Below the pieces are notes generated by a model. That model was not told the DNA's origin and ran no database searches. It saw only the letters and a list, made by a program, of their open reading frames with translations. Both the position numbers and the translations under genes were made by a program. A stretch of 64,000 nt of DNA, from the NCBI RefSeq assembly GCF_014042355.1, contig NZ_JACEZU010000007.1:1-64000 (forward strand), in the 5' to 3' direction. This DNA comes from Rugamonas apoptosis. Lineage in GTDB: Bacteria > Pseudomonadota > Gammaproteobacteria > Burkholderiales > Burkholderiaceae_D. Positions 38,559 through 48,607 of the stretch are shown here, piece by piece. Every line of letters begins with the position of its first letter. The stretch's first letter is position 1.

Positions 38559-39395
38559 TCAGTTGGCCACAGGCCGCGCATGTCCGGTGTCCGCCCTGCG
38601 GAGGGTGCCACCGCCATCGAGGTGGGCGCGCTTCCAGTATTCCCGCTCCAGCCGTTCCAGGTCCAGTTCACGGGCCGCACCGTTGAACGCCTTCTGTTGC
38701 TCCAGGCCTTGCGGCGTGTGCTTGAAGCACACCGTCACGGGCCGCTCCTTGAACAGGTTGTCGGCGATGCCCACGCGCTCGCGCTCGCCCGGGCCGAACT
38801 GCGGCGTGTGCAGCAGGTAATCGAGCACATGGCGCTCGATCACGATCACGGAATAGCGCCCGATCAGCAGCTTGCGTAAATTGGTCTCGTCATTGACGCT
38901 CTCGTCCGGCGACACATCGCCGCGCGCGCGGGCCGCGTCGAACTGTTCGCCATAGGCGTACCCGGCCACCGTGCCCAGCCGCACACCGCGCAAGCCGGCC
39001 AGCGTGTCGGGCCGCACCGGCGCCGCTTTCAGGAAGGCCAGCACCGTCTGCGTGCTGCCGATGGAGGACGAGAAGTGGCACAGCTTTTCCCGCTCCGGCG
39101 TGCGCCACACGGGCAGCAGGCCGGCGTAGCGGGGGTTGTGCAAGCCAAACTCCATGGCCCGCTTCCAGGGAAAATATTCGATTTCCGAGCGCATGCCCAG
39201 CCGCTGGTAGACGGCTGCCACCAGCGCCCCGGACAAGCCGTCGCCCGGCAGCGCGGCCGTGACGAAAGGTGGCCACTCATCGGCCGAAAAGCGCACCACC
39301 GGTAATGGCGCCGCCCCCAGCCACATGGGCCACCCCGCGCAAGCCAGCCACGCCACCACAATGCCCGACTTCAACCGCCCCATCCATTGCTCCAT
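38559..39395 (-). CDS. Periplasmic solute-binding protein, SBP_bac_3-like
   Basis: This 278-residue protein has a signal peptide ending near LGAAP. The mature protein resembles family 3 solute-binding proteins: FSADEWPPFV at the N-terminus of the mature chain, LGMRSEIEYFPWKRAMEFG, YAGLLPVWRTPER, and GVRLGTVAGYAYG in the second lobe. No ABC permease or ATPase is adjacent, so it may be an orphan receptor or have lost transport function, as is common in Oxalobacteraceae. The start at 39395 gives a reasonable signal peptide; 39437 and 39383 are alternatives. Confidence 0.78.
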   Translation of the reverse strand: MEQWMGRLKSGIVVAWLACAGWPMWLGAAPLPVVRFSADEWPPFVTAALPGDGLSGALVAAVYQRLGMRSEIEYFPWKRAMEFGLHNPRYAGLLPVWRTPEREKLCHFSSSIGSTQTVLAFLKAAPVRPDTLAGLRGVRLGTVAGYAYGEQFDAARARGDVSPDESVNDETNLRKLLIGRYSVIVIERHVLDYLLHTPQFGPGERERVGIADNLFKERPVTVCFKHTPQGLEQQKAFNGAARELDLERLEREYWKRAHLDGGGTLRRADTGHARPVAN

Positions 39396-39580
39396 CGTTA
39401 GTCCGGCGGTCACTGCGCCGCCGGTATGATCGGTCACTATCGTCCCACAAAAGGCGGTCGCGCACGGTTGTTATTTAGCAACTTTCGCCACATCGCCCTG
39501 CCGTGTCATGGGGCCGGATTTTTTTCGGCCCGATGGGCGCGGATATTGGATAATGACGTTTTACCGTCTACAAGTTCACC

Positions 39581-40306
39581 GTGTCGTCCACCAACACCCC
39601 CACCCTCGCCGACCGTATCGAAGACGTATTGCCACAGACCCAGTGCACCAAGTGCGGCTACCAGGGCTGTCGCCCATACGCGGAGGCGATCGCGGCCGGC
39701 CTGGCCGAAATCAACCAGTGCCCGCCCGGCGGCGCGGAAGGCGTGGCGCGCCTGGGCGCGCTGACGGGCCGCAAAGTCATTCCCATCAATCCCGTCAACG
39801 GCATGGAGCATCCGCGCGCCGTGGCCTACATCGACGAAGCACTGTGCATCGGCTGCACCTTGTGCATCCAGGCCTGCCCGGTGGACGCCATCGTGGGCGC
39901 GGCCAAGCTGATGCACACCATCGTGCCCGATTTGTGCACCGGCTGCGATTTGTGCGTGAACCCGTGCCCGGTCGATTGCATTGTCATGTACCCCGTGACG
40001 GAAACGACTGGTTGGGATGCCTGGAGCCAGCAGCAGGCCGACGCCGCGCGCGAACGGCATGACTTCCGCGCGCTGCGCCTGCGCCGCGACGCGGAGGAGA
40101 ACGATGCACGCCTGGCCGCCAAGGCCGTGGCCAAGATGAAGGCAGTGGACGCGCTGGACCCGGCCACGGCGGCCGACGAAGCGGAGAAGGAACGCAAGCG
40201 CGCCATCATCGCGGCGGCCATGGAACGGGCACGCCTGAAAAAGGAAGCGGCGCAACAGCAGGCAACGCAGCAAGACCCAGGCGCCAAGGAAAACAAACCG
40301 GAATGA
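39581..40306 (+). CDS. rsxB: RsxB/RnfB-like iron-sulfur protein, soluble form
   Basis: This 241-residue protein starts with GTG. It has the four-cysteine Fe-S domain ([16 protein letters not shown], then INQCPPGG) followed by two [4Fe-4S] ferredoxin motifs ([16 protein letters not shown] and [16 protein letters not shown]). A charged coiled-coil tail covers about 145-241. Unlike E. coli RsxB it has no N-terminal membrane helix, and no other rnf/rsx genes are present, so its electron partners are unknown. It overlaps nth by 4 bases (ATGA). Nth also carries a [4Fe-4S] cluster, a suggestive pairing. Confidence 0.9.
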   Translation: MSSTNTPTLADRIEDVLPQTQCTKCGYQGCRPYAEAIAAGLAEINQCPPGGAEGVARLGALTGRKVIPINPVNGMEHPRAVAYIDEALCIGCTLCIQACPVDAIVGAAKLMHTIVPDLCTGCDLCVNPCPVDCIVMYPVTETTGWDAWSQQQADAARERHDFRALRLRRDAEENDARLAAKAVAKMKAVDALDPATAADEAEKERKRAIIAAAMERARLKKEAAQQQATQQDPGAKENKPE

Positions 40307-40950
40307 ATGCAGCCAAACGCTACGAAATGTTCACGCGCTTTCGCGCGGCCAATCCCAAACCTGTCACGGAACTGGAATACAGCACCCCGTTCGAACTGCT
40401 GATCGCCGTGCTGCTGTCGGCCCAGGCCACGGACGTGGGCGTGAACAAGGCCACCCGCAAGCTGTACCCGGTGGCCAACACGCCGGCCAAGATCCTGGCG
40501 CTGGGCGAGGAAGAACTCAAGAGCTACATCCAGACCATCGGCCTGTACAAGACCAAGGCCAAGAACGTGATCGCCACCTGCAAGATATTGCTCGACCAGC
40601 ACGGCGGCGAAGTGCCGCGCGACCGCGAATCGCTGGAAGCGCTGCCCGGCGTGGGCCGCAAGACGGCCAATGTGGTGATGAATACGGCCTTCGGCGAGCC
40701 GACCATGGCGGTCGACACCCACATCTTCCGGGTGGCCAACCGCACCGGACTGGCGCCGGGCAAGAATGTCGAGATCGTGGAGCAGAAGCTGCTCAAGTTC
40801 GTGCCCAAGGAGTTCCTGCACGATGCCCACCACTGGCTGATCCTGCACGGCCGCTACACCTGCAAGGCGCGCAAGCCTGAATGCTGGAACTGCATGGTGG
40901 CCGACCTGTGCGACTACCGCAGCAAGACGCCGGCGCCGGACGGCGTGTGA
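40303..40950 (+). CDS. nth: Endonuclease III
   Basis: This 215-residue DNA glycosylase/AP lyase removes oxidised pyrimidines in base excision repair. The helix-hairpin-helix motif [12 protein letters not shown] contains the catalytic lysine region, the catalytic Asp lies in [11 protein letters not shown], and the C-terminal [4Fe-4S] motif has the C-x6-C-x2-C-x5-C spacing ([17 protein letters not shown]). Length is standard. Its start overlaps the rsxB stop, so the two are translationally coupled. Confidence 0.97.
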   Translation: MNAAKRYEMFTRFRAANPKPVTELEYSTPFELLIAVLLSAQATDVGVNKATRKLYPVANTPAKILALGEEELKSYIQTIGLYKTKAKNVIATCKILLDQHGGEVPRDRESLEALPGVGRKTANVVMNTAFGEPTMAVDTHIFRVANRTGLAPGKNVEIVEQKLLKFVPKEFLHDAHHWLILHGRYTCKARKPECWNCMVADLCDYRSKTPAPDGV

Positions 40951-41026
40951 GCCGCCGCACTTGAACTAGCACTGCCCGCGCGCACCGCATACGCGTACCG
41001 CGCGTGCGCGGCGGACATGGCTGCGC

Positions 41027-42145
41027 TTACACCAGCACCAGGTTGTCGCGGTGGATCAGCTCCGGGCCTTCCACGAAGCCGAGGATGGCTTCGATCTCCG
41101 TCGATGACTTGCGCATGATGCGGCGCGCTTCCGCGCTGGTGTAGTTGGACAAGCCGCGTGCCACCGGATGGCCTTCCGGATTGACACAGGTGATGACGGC
41201 GCCGCGGCCGAATTCCCCCTTCACCGCCGTCACGCCGATCGGCAACAGCGACTTGCCTTCATCCTTCAGCTTCTGCACGGCGCCCGCGTCCAGCACCACC
41301 TGGCCCACCGTGTGCAGGTGGTCGGCCATCCATTGCTTGCGCGCCGTCAGGTGGCCCGTTTGCGCCGTCAGTTCGGTGCCGATAGCTTCACCCTGCGCCA
41401 GGCGGCTCAAGACGTCGCTGTCGCGGCCCCAGGCGATGATGGTGTGGGCGCCCGACTTGGCGGCGCGCTTGGCGGCCAGAATCTTGGTCAGCATACCGCC
41501 CCGGCCGATGCTGCTGCCGGCGCCGCCGGCCATCGCTTCCAGCGCCGGATCGCCGGCGCGGCCCTGGCGGATCAACTGCGCATTCGGGTCCCTGCGCGGA
41601 TCGGCCGAGTACAGGCCATGCTGGTCGGTCAGGATGATCAGCGCGTCGGCCTCGATCAAATTGGCCACCAGCGCGCCCAGGGTGTCGTTGTCGCCGAACT
41701 TGATTTCATCCGTCACCACCGTGTCGTTCTCATTGATGATGGGGACCACGCCCAGGCGCAGCAAGGTGGTGAGGGTGGAACGCGCGTTCAAATAGCGCTC
41801 GCGGTCGGCCAGGTCGGCGTGCGTGAGCAGCACTTGCGCCGTGCCCAACTGGTGGGCGCGGAAGCTGGTTTCGTAGATTTGCGCCAGGCCCATCTGGCCC
41901 ACGGCCGCGCAAGCCTGCAGTTCGTGGATGTCGGTGGGGCGCTGCTCGAAGCCCAGGCGCAGCATACCCTCGGCCACCGCGCCCGACGACACCAGTACCA
42001 CTTCCTTGCCCAGCGCCCGCAAGCCGGCGATCTGCGCGGCCCAGCGCGCGATGGCGGCGTGGTCCAGGCCCCGGCCATCGTTGGTGACGAGTGAGGAACC
42101 GACCTTGATGATGACGCGGGTGGCTTTTTGTATGACGGAATTCAT
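41027..42145 (-). CDS. proB: Glutamate 5-kinase
   Basis: ProB phosphorylates glutamate in the first step of proline synthesis and is normally feedback-inhibited by proline. The 372 residues comprise an amino-acid kinase domain (about 1-260) and a C-terminal PUA domain (about 275-360, [19 protein letters not shown]). Kinase motifs are [11 protein letters not shown] at the N-terminus, [10 protein letters not shown] and [11 protein letters not shown]. It lies downstream of obgE on the same strand in the common betaproteobacterial order rplU-rpmA-obgE-proB, though with an unusually wide 304-base gap. Confidence 0.96.
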   Translation of the reverse strand: MNSVIQKATRVIIKVGSSLVTNDGRGLDHAAIARWAAQIAGLRALGKEVVLVSSGAVAEGMLRLGFEQRPTDIHELQACAAVGQMGLAQIYETSFRAHQLGTAQVLLTHADLADRERYLNARSTLTTLLRLGVVPIINENDTVVTDEIKFGDNDTLGALVANLIEADALIILTDQHGLYSADPRRDPNAQLIRQGRAGDPALEAMAGGAGSSIGRGGMLTKILAAKRAAKSGAHTIIAWGRDSDVLSRLAQGEAIGTELTAQTGHLTARKQWMADHLHTVGQVVLDAGAVQKLKDEGKSLLPIGVTAVKGEFGRGAVITCVNPEGHPVARGLSNYTSAEARRIMRKSSTEIEAILGFVEGPELIHRDNLVLV

Positions 42146-42449
42146 GGTGCGGCGGTTCTCATCTCAAAGCGCGGTCCGGCCGCGCATGACTATCAAACAC
42201 CCCGGCGCGCGCGCCAGGACAAGGATTGCTGTGATATCGCCGGCGACGGGCGGGTCGCCCTGTCCTGCCGCAACCGGCGCCGCGCCCGTGGTAGCGGGGC
42301 TCGCGCCGACATGCATGACATAAACCGTGGTAACCGTTTATATCAAAGAGAAAAATGCGAATCGGCCGCGCGAGGCGGCCGATAGGGAATCACGTACTGT
42401 GATTGTAATCGAAGACGGCCTTGCCGTTCAGTACGATCCGTCCAGGATT
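42146..42449. other. Intergenic region between obgE and proB
   Basis: I see no gene. A hairpin AATCGGCCGC-GCGAG-GCGGCCGAT at about 42359-42383 lies just beyond the obgE stop. On the minus strand it is followed within six bases by TTTTTC, so it may terminate obgE. The rest is GC-rich and may hold the proB promoter; a GGTAACC palindrome is at 42330-42336. Confidence 0.45.
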
Positions 42450-43625
<1,176 letters not shown>

Positions 43626-43663
43626 TTACGGGGTGGCATGCCACGAGGGCATGCCGGTACCAA

Positions 43664-43921
43664 TTACGCTGGTACGACGGTCACGAACTGGTGCGAGTTC
43701 GGACCCTTGACAATGAACTTCACCTTGCCGGCCACCAAGGCGAACAGGGTGTGGTCTTTGCCCATGCCTACGCCTTCGCCGGCGCGCACTGGGGTGCCGC
43801 GTTGACGAATGATGATGCCGCCGGCGTTGATCGCCTGGCCGCCGTAGACTTTAACGCCCAGACGTTTTGATTCTGAATCACGGCCGTTTCGCGTTGTGCC
43901 GCCGCCTTTTTTGTGTGCCAT
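43664..43921 (-). CDS. rpmA: 50S ribosomal protein L27
   Basis: This 85-residue protein of the large subunit lies near the peptidyl transferase centre. It has the typical N-terminus [21 protein letters not shown] and motifs [17 protein letters not shown] and [11 protein letters not shown]. The N-terminus lacks the Firmicutes-type cleaved extension. It lies 43 bases downstream of rplU in the usual rplU-rpmA order. Confidence 0.98.
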   Translation of the reverse strand: MAHKKGGGTTRNGRDSESKRLGVKVYGGQAINAGGIIIRQRGTPVRAGEGVGMGKDHTLFALVAGKVKFIVKGPNSHQFVTVVPA

Positions 43922-43964
43922 TCTAAGACTCCTTGGATACTAGTGTGGTTCGGGCAAACAGCGA

Positions 43965-44276
43965 TTAGCCGTTGATCGAAACGATTTGGATTTCGGTGTA
44001 ATTCTGGCGATGGCCCTGATGCTTCTGGTAGTGCTTACGACGACGCATCTTGAAAATCTTCACCTTATCGTGACGACCGTGTGCCACAACAGTTACCAGT
44101 ACCTTTGCACCTTCGACCAATGGAGCACCAAACTTGATGCTGTCGCCCGCGCCTACGGCGAGAACCTGATCGATGGTGATTTCGGAACCAATGTCTGCCG
44201 GTATCTGTTCTACTTTAAGTTTTTCGCCAGCGACAACTTTATACTGTTTGCCACCGGTTTTTATGACCGCGTACAT
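43965..44276 (-). CDS. rplU: 50S ribosomal protein L21
   Basis: This 103-residue large-subunit protein has the start [14 protein letters not shown], typical for L21, and C-terminal [21 protein letters not shown], which contacts 23S rRNA. An upstream in-frame ATG would add six residues; I prefer the canonical start. A strong sigma-70 promoter lies about 80-110 bases upstream. Confidence 0.97.
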   Translation of the reverse strand: MYAVIKTGGKQYKVVAGEKLKVEQIPADIGSEITIDQVLAVGAGDSIKFGAPLVEGAKVLVTVVAHGRHDKVKIFKMRRRKHYQKHQGHRQNYTEIQIVSING

Positions 44277-44357
44277 GATTTGAAACCTCATCAAATGTTA
44301 AGAAAAATTCCCTCCCGGCTCGGCGTTGCAAGCATGCTGAAAACGGGGGAACCGCTG

Positions 44358-44386
44358 ATTATACATGCGTTGGGATTTCGCGTCAA
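44358..44386 (-). promoter_or_regulatory. Strong sigma-70 promoter of rplU-rpmA
   Basis: On the minus strand TTGACG (44386-44381), a 17-base spacer and the perfect -10 TATAAT (44363-44358) form a near-consensus promoter. Transcription would begin near 44351, leaving a leader of about 75 bases. Confidence 0.85.
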
Positions 44387-44550
44387 AAACTATTCACAAA
44401 CTTGATGCGGCGTGGTATGTCACTCTGCGCGCGCATTCCTATCGTTATGCGAAAGACATCCAAGTTGCAGGCCCTGGCGGCCAAATGCCCCTTGCCGCAG
44501 GGCCATGTCGTATAATCGCGGCACCCTACACAGTCCATCGCAGGTTCGCC

Positions 44551-45540
44551 TTGTCTGACGCTACCCAACACACCACGCAAAACACCATCGCCCAAACGAT
44601 CGCCGCCGACATGGACGCGGTCAACACGGTGATCCGCCAAAAGCTGCATTCCGAGGTCAGCCTCGTCAACCAGATCGCCGAGTACATCATCAGCGCCGGC
44701 GGCAAGCGCATCCGGCCGGTGCTGGTGCTGCTGGTGGCCAACGCCTATTCCTATGATGGGCGGGCGCACCATGAACTGGCGGCCGTGGTGGAATTCATCC
44801 ACACCGCGACCCTGCTGCATGACGACGTGGTGGACGAATCGTCGCTGCGCCGCGGGCGCGCCACGGCCAACGCCCTGTTCGGCAACGCCGCCTCGGTGCT
44901 GGTGGGTGACTTCCTGTATTCGCGCGCCTTCCAGATGATGGTGGGCCTGAACAATATGCGCGTGATGCAGATCCTGTCGGACGCCACCAACGTGATCGCG
45001 GAAGGCGAAGTGCTGCAACTGCTGAACATGCACGACCCGGACGTGAACGAGGAACGCTACCTGCAAGTGATCCGCTCCAAGACGGCCAAGCTGTTCGAGG
45101 CGGCGGCCGAACTGGGCGCGCTCGTCTCCGGCGCCACCGACGCCCAGATCGCGGCGGCCGGCGAATACGGCCGCTCGCTGGGCACGGCCTTCCAGCTCAT
45201 CGACGACGTGCTGGACTACGCGGGCGACGCCGGCGAGATCGGCAAGAACGTGGGCGACGACCTGCGCGAAGGCAAACCCACCCTGCCCCTGATCTACCTG
45301 ATGGAAAACGGCACGGAAGAACAACGGGCGCTGGTGCGCAGCTGCATCGAGCAAGGCGACGAACAGCATTTCGACACCATCCTGGCGGCCATCACCACCA
45401 GCGGCGCGCTCGACTACACGCGCCAGCAAGCCGTCACGGCGGCCCAGCGCGCGGCCGACGCCATCGCCGACCTGCCCGACAACGTGTACAAGCAATCGCT
45501 GTTGCAGCTGGCCAGCTTCGCCGTCGACCGCACCCACTGA
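44551..45540 (+). CDS. ispB: Octaprenyl diphosphate synthase (polyprenyl synthetase)
   Basis: This enzyme extends farnesyl diphosphate with isopentenyl diphosphate to make the ubiquinone side chain. The two aspartate-rich motifs are LLHDDVVDES and LIDDVLDY, with GGKRIRPVL near the N-terminus. I chose a TTG start at 44551, giving 329 residues beginning (M)SDATQHTTQ and matching the usual length of about 323. A perfect TATAAT at 44511-44516 would start transcription near 44523, downstream of the ATG at 44365 that a longer reading would need. It is divergent from rplU, the common arrangement. The stop codon directly abuts palindromic repeat copy C. Confidence 0.92.
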   Translation: MSDATQHTTQNTIAQTIAADMDAVNTVIRQKLHSEVSLVNQIAEYIISAGGKRIRPVLVLLVANAYSYDGRAHHELAAVVEFIHTATLLHDDVVDESSLRRGRATANALFGNAASVLVGDFLYSRAFQMMVGLNNMRVMQILSDATNVIAEGEVLQLLNMHDPDVNEERYLQVIRSKTAKLFEAAAELGALVSGATDAQIAAAGEYGRSLGTAFQLIDDVLDYAGDAGEIGKNVGDDLREGKPTLPLIYLMENGTEEQRALVRSCIEQGDEQHFDTILAAITTSGALDYTRQQAVTAAQRAADAIADLPDNVYKQSLLQLASFAVDRTH

Positions 45541-45606
45541 GAGGTCGTTTCAAAAAGCCCGTGGCGCCGTCGTGGCGCCTCGCCACAGTCATTTTGAAAC
45601 AACCTC
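45541..45606. repeat. Palindromic repeat family 1, copy C (short form)
   Basis: This 66-bp element has arms GAGGTCGTTTCAAAAAGCCC and, inverted, GAGGTTGTTTCAAAATGACT, continuing to GTGGCG. It is a shortened version of copies A and B. It begins at the base after the ispB stop and lies between two convergent genes, where it could act as a transcription barrier. Confidence 0.85.
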
Positions 45607-45627
45607 CTGGCGGGCGGCCCTCCGCCC

Positions 45628-45975
45628 TTACAGGATCTGCTGCACCAGGTCCGCTGGGCGGCACAGGCGCACGCCCTTGTCCGTGACCACGAACGGACGG
45701 TTGATCAGGATGGGATGGGCCATCATCGCATCAAGCAAAGCCTCGTCGGACAGGGTCATGTCCGACAGGCCCAGCTCATTGTACAAATCCCCCTTGTCGC
45801 GCATGGCGGCCCGCACGCTCAGGCCGGCCGCCGCGATCATCTGCTGCAGCGCCGCCCGCGTGGGCGGCGTTTTCACGTAATCGACGATCTCCGGCTCCAC
45901 GCCGGTGGCGCGGATCAGTTCCAGTGTATTGCGCGAGGTGCCGCACGCCGTGTTGTGGTAGATGGTGATGCCCAT
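45628..45975 (-). CDS. arsC: ArsC-family arsenate reductase (glutaredoxin type)
   Basis: This 115-residue thioredoxin-fold protein has the catalytic Cys11 in HNTACGTSRN and the downstream arginine-containing NRPFVVTDKGVRLCRP, as in E. coli-type ArsC that reduces arsenate with glutathione/glutaredoxin. No arsR, arsB or acr3 gene is adjacent, so it may be a housekeeping ArsC/YffB-like relative rather than part of a resistance operon. Length is slightly shorter than plasmid ArsC (about 140). Confidence 0.88.
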   Translation of the reverse strand: MGITIYHNTACGTSRNTLELIRATGVEPEIVDYVKTPPTRAALQQMIAAAGLSVRAAMRDKGDLYNELGLSDMTLSDEALLDAMMAHPILINRPFVVTDKGVRLCRPADLVQQIL

Positions 45976-46132
45976 GGTAGTCCTTGCTTATTCTAGGTTG
46001 GCCGAAAACGAGGCAGGCATTATCGCCGAAATGACGGCATGACGCCGGCGCGCGCTTCAGGGATAAGGCACGCCACGCCACAGCGCCAGGCGCGCCTCGC
46101 ATCAATATCGATCAAAAATTACAGGTCGATAG

Positions 46133-46161
46133 TTGAACAAACCATAAATTTCTGGTGTAAT
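46133..46161 (+). promoter_or_regulatory. Promoter of tRNA-Pro
   Basis: TTGAAC (46133-46138), a 17-base spacer and TGTAAT (46156-46161) precede the tRNA by 10 bases. Spacing is ideal and each box is one or two mismatches from consensus. Confidence 0.6.
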
Positions 46162-46171
46162 TATTGTTAAG

Positions 46172-46248
46172 CGGGGTGTAGCTTAGCCTGGTAGAGCGCT
46201 ACGTTCGGGACGTAGAGGCCGGAGGTTCGAATCCTCTCACCCCGACCA
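46172..46248 (+). tRNA. tRNA-Pro (anticodon CGG)
   Basis: This 77-base cloverleaf has acceptor stem CGGGGTG/CACCCCG, D arm GCTT-AGCCTGGTA-GAGC, anticodon stem CTACG/CGTAG with loop TTCGGGA (anticodon CGG), and T arm GGAGG-TTCGAAT-CCTCT. The CCA end is encoded. It reads proline CCG codons, frequent in this high-GC genome. Confidence 0.97.
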
Positions 46249-46260
46249 CAGAATTCCATT

Positions 46261-46292
46261 AAAAACAGCGGGTTATGCGACCCGCTGTTTTT
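46261..46292 (+). terminator. Terminator of tRNA-Pro
   Basis: The stem ACAGCGGG-TTATGCGA-CCCGCTGT is flanked by an A-run and TTTTTG. It is strong, and lies 12 bases after the tRNA. Confidence 0.9.
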
Positions 46293-46323
46293 GTTTGCAG
46301 GTCAAGAAGCCAGCCGCGCCTGT

Positions 46324-46809
46324 TCATGGGGCCGTACGCCCGGGGTGAGCCGCGCGCGGGCGCGTCGGCGCCACCCCGATGTCAGATTTATCTTTGATCT
46401 TTCTCAGAAAAACCTTCGTGAAGCCAGGGATATACTCCGGCACTTGAGCGTAAGCCTCGTAACCATGCCTCTTGTAAAAGGGGATGGAGTTGGAGTTCAT
46501 CGTGTCCAAGCGCACCTCGGAGCAGCCCATGGCGAACGCCTCGGCTTCGATCGCCGCCAACAACTGGCTTCCGTAGCTGCGGCTTCGCTCCGCAGCGATG
46601 ACCCAAAGATGGCCAAGATAGAAGTAGCCTTTGACTTCCTGGCCAGCTGCCCCGCCGATGGTTTGGCCGGCAATGGTGAGCAGCACTGCCAACTTCTTCG
46701 GCTCGATGCCGCCGATAGCCTCCACGCCGAAACGATGAAGACCTTCCAGAATAGGCTGGATCGTGACTTCATCAGGGTCATGAACTACCGAAAGTCGCGC
46801 ATTGCTCAT
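46324..46809 (-). CDS. GNAT-family N-acetyltransferase
   Basis: This 161-residue acetyl-CoA-dependent transferase has the family's acetyl-CoA site in LWVIAAERSRSYGSQLLAAI (R-x-x-G-x-A type, slightly degenerate) and the strand-helix motif VRLDTMNSNSIPFYKRHGYE. The substrate is unknown. It is convergent with tRNA-Pro. The C-terminal 15 residues are proline/arginine-rich and probably disordered. Codon use appears a little less GC-biased than in neighbouring core genes (by eye). Confidence 0.85.
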   Translation of the reverse strand: MSNARLSVVHDPDEVTIQPILEGLHRFGVEAIGGIEPKKLAVLLTIAGQTIGGAAGQEVKGYFYLGHLWVIAAERSRSYGSQLLAAIEAEAFAMGCSEVRLDTMNSNSIPFYKRHGYEAYAQVPEYIPGFTKVFLRKIKDKSDIGVAPTRPRAAHPGRTAP

Positions 46810-46997
46810 CTTGGAAATCTAACCTGATTAGCCCCCTAAATGTCGTGATCTCTTCCGCCAAAAGCTTGGACTTTCGCAAGATATACGCCAATGGAGATAA
46901 TATTATCAATAAGTTACGCTAATGTACCATACCCTAACGGGCGTTCTTGCGGCCGGTCAGCCGCAACGACCGTCAGCCCGTCCGCTACGCCCTTGAC

Positions 46998-48494
46998 TCA
47001 CTGCGCGCCCTGCGTATCCGCGCGGTCCTTGCTGCCGCGCTTCTGGCAATACATTTCCGCGTCGGCGCGCGCCAGGTAGTCGGACAACGTTTCCCGGCCG
47101 CGGATATCGCAGCGGATCGCGCCTATGCTGAGCGACACGGCCGCCCCCCCGGTCCTTGCTCCATTAAACTGCGCCAACTTGGCCTCTATCCGTTCGATGA
47201 TCGCGCGCGGCGTCGCGTTGTCGAACGTGAACGCGGCAAATTCATCCCCGCCGACCCGCCCTACCACATCCGCATGGCGAAACGCACTGCTGAACAGCTG
47301 GGCCACCTCCCGAATCAGTGCATCGCCGGCAGCATGCCCAAACTCATCATTGATCCGCTTCAGGCCATCGACATCGGCGAAGATCACCGCACACGCCAAT
47401 TCCTGCCGTCGAGCAATCAGCATGCATTGCTCGGACTTCGCCAGGAACCCGCGCCGGTTCTGCAAGCCGGTCAACTCATCCTGTGCGGCCAGCTCGCGCG
47501 CCGCCACATTTTCGGACTCGCTGGCCCGGAGCGCCGCCACGTGACGCGACTGTGTCACCGCCTGCATCCTGCTTTGCTCGTCTTCCCGGCGCAGCTGGGC
47601 CAGCAGGTTGCCGAGACGGACACCGGCGAGTTCCGCGATGCCGGGAAGCAAGTGAAGCGCAAGCTGCCGCACCGTCCTTGCAGGCGGGGTGTTCCAGCTC
47701 AGCGCGATGTAGCCACTCCTTACGCCATCCGTGTAGGGGGAGACGACCTGGCATCCTTGATCTAGCGTCAACGCCCTGCGATGCGGCGCGGACCCGCCGG
47801 CGCCCGCCAGCAAGCGTATCGGCCTGCACAATCCACTGTTCGGTTCAAGGCATGCGCTTCCATGTGCCGTATCCAGGCAGTAGCAATCGCCGGCGTCGTC
47901 ACCGCTCATGAGCAGGATCGCATCGGGCCGCCACTCCGCCAGGCTCAGTCCGACGGTACGCAGCACGGATTCGACATCAGTGGCGCCCATCAGCCCCCTG
48001 GCTATGCGCAGCAGCACCAACAGCTCGCTCTTGGTAGGATGGCGCGGGCAAGCCGCCGCGCGCTTTGCCGCCGCCCGGGCGCGCCTTCCCCCTGGCTGAT
48101 CCGCCTGATCAGCATCTGCCATGAACGGGACTTTATCCATTGCGACGACGTTCTGTCCCGATACGCGGGGTTGCGAAAGTTCAAGCGGCTCCCTGCTTTC
48201 CTGCAGCCGGCAACGCGCGTCGCGTACCTTCAAGCGTTTCTCCCACCAGCCGTAATCAGACAAGGTTTCCTTGGCCCGCTCCACGCAGCGTTCGTAATCG
48301 CGGGAAAGCTCGGAACATGCTGGCACGGGGGGCTCGACGCCTTGGGCCACACAGTAGCGCACCGCGTCCGCCAGTTCCCCCTCTTCCAACAGGTCGCGGC
48401 ACACGGTGGAATGAATGAGTGCGAGATTCATGTTGTTCGCCCATATCTGGCCACCTGCCCCGCCATGTGCAGTCAATTCAATGGTGGGCACCAC
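46998..48494 (-). CDS. Diguanylate cyclase with GAF-like sensor region
   Basis: This cytosolic protein of up to 498 residues makes cyclic di-GMP. The GGDEF domain (about 335-490) has DELTGLQNRRGF, FADVDGLKRINDEFGH and an intact GGDEF at 415-419. The inhibitory I-site RHAD at 406-409 is present, so product inhibition is expected. A GAF-like region covers about 155-300. The N-terminal 120 residues are an unrecognised helical, cysteine-containing segment (VCRDLLEEG, YCVAQ, CSELSRDYERCVERA). Start may instead be MNLALIHSTV at 48431. Signal and target are unknown. Confidence 0.88.
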   Translation of the reverse strand: MVPTIELTAHGGAGGQIWANNMNLALIHSTVCRDLLEEGELADAVRYCVAQGVEPPVPACSELSRDYERCVERAKETLSDYGWWEKRLKVRDARCRLQESREPLELSQPRVSGQNVVAMDKVPFMADADQADQPGGRRARAAAKRAAACPRHPTKSELLVLLRIARGLMGATDVESVLRTVGLSLAEWRPDAILLMSGDDAGDCYCLDTAHGSACLEPNSGLCRPIRLLAGAGGSAPHRRALTLDQGCQVVSPYTDGVRSGYIALSWNTPPARTVRQLALHLLPGIAELAGVRLGNLLAQLRREDEQSRMQAVTQSRHVAALRASESENVAARELAAQDELTGLQNRRGFLAKSEQCMLIARRQELACAVIFADVDGLKRINDEFGHAAGDALIREVAQLFSSAFRHADVVGRVGGDEFAAFTFDNATPRAIIERIEAKLAQFNGARTGGAAVSLSIGAIRCDIRGRETLSDYLARADAEMYCQKRGSKDRADTQGAQ

Positions 48495-48607
48495 GCCTCT
48501 ACGTGCGATGGTACTCTTGCTTGGTCACGCATACCGAGTGTACGCCTAAATCCCGCGCGCCGGCCTGGCGATTGCCGCCAGCCACCTGGCGGCAGGCATC
48601 GTTAACC

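Noticed and set aside
38559..39395. Functional ABC amino acid transporter
   Set aside because: Only the binding protein is present; no permease or ATPase gene lies on either side.
42322..42341. TAAACCGTGGTAACCGTTTA as an operator
   Set aside because: Only the central GGTAACC is a true palindrome and the outer bases match poorly; chance is likely.
45628..45975. Arsenic resistance operon
   Set aside because: Only one ArsC-family gene is present, with no arsR, arsB, acr3 or arsH neighbours.
46172..48494. tRNA-Pro as an integration site for a small island (GNAT, GGDEF)
   Set aside because: I found no integrase and no second copy of the tRNA 3' end in the following sequence, so an island is not supported.
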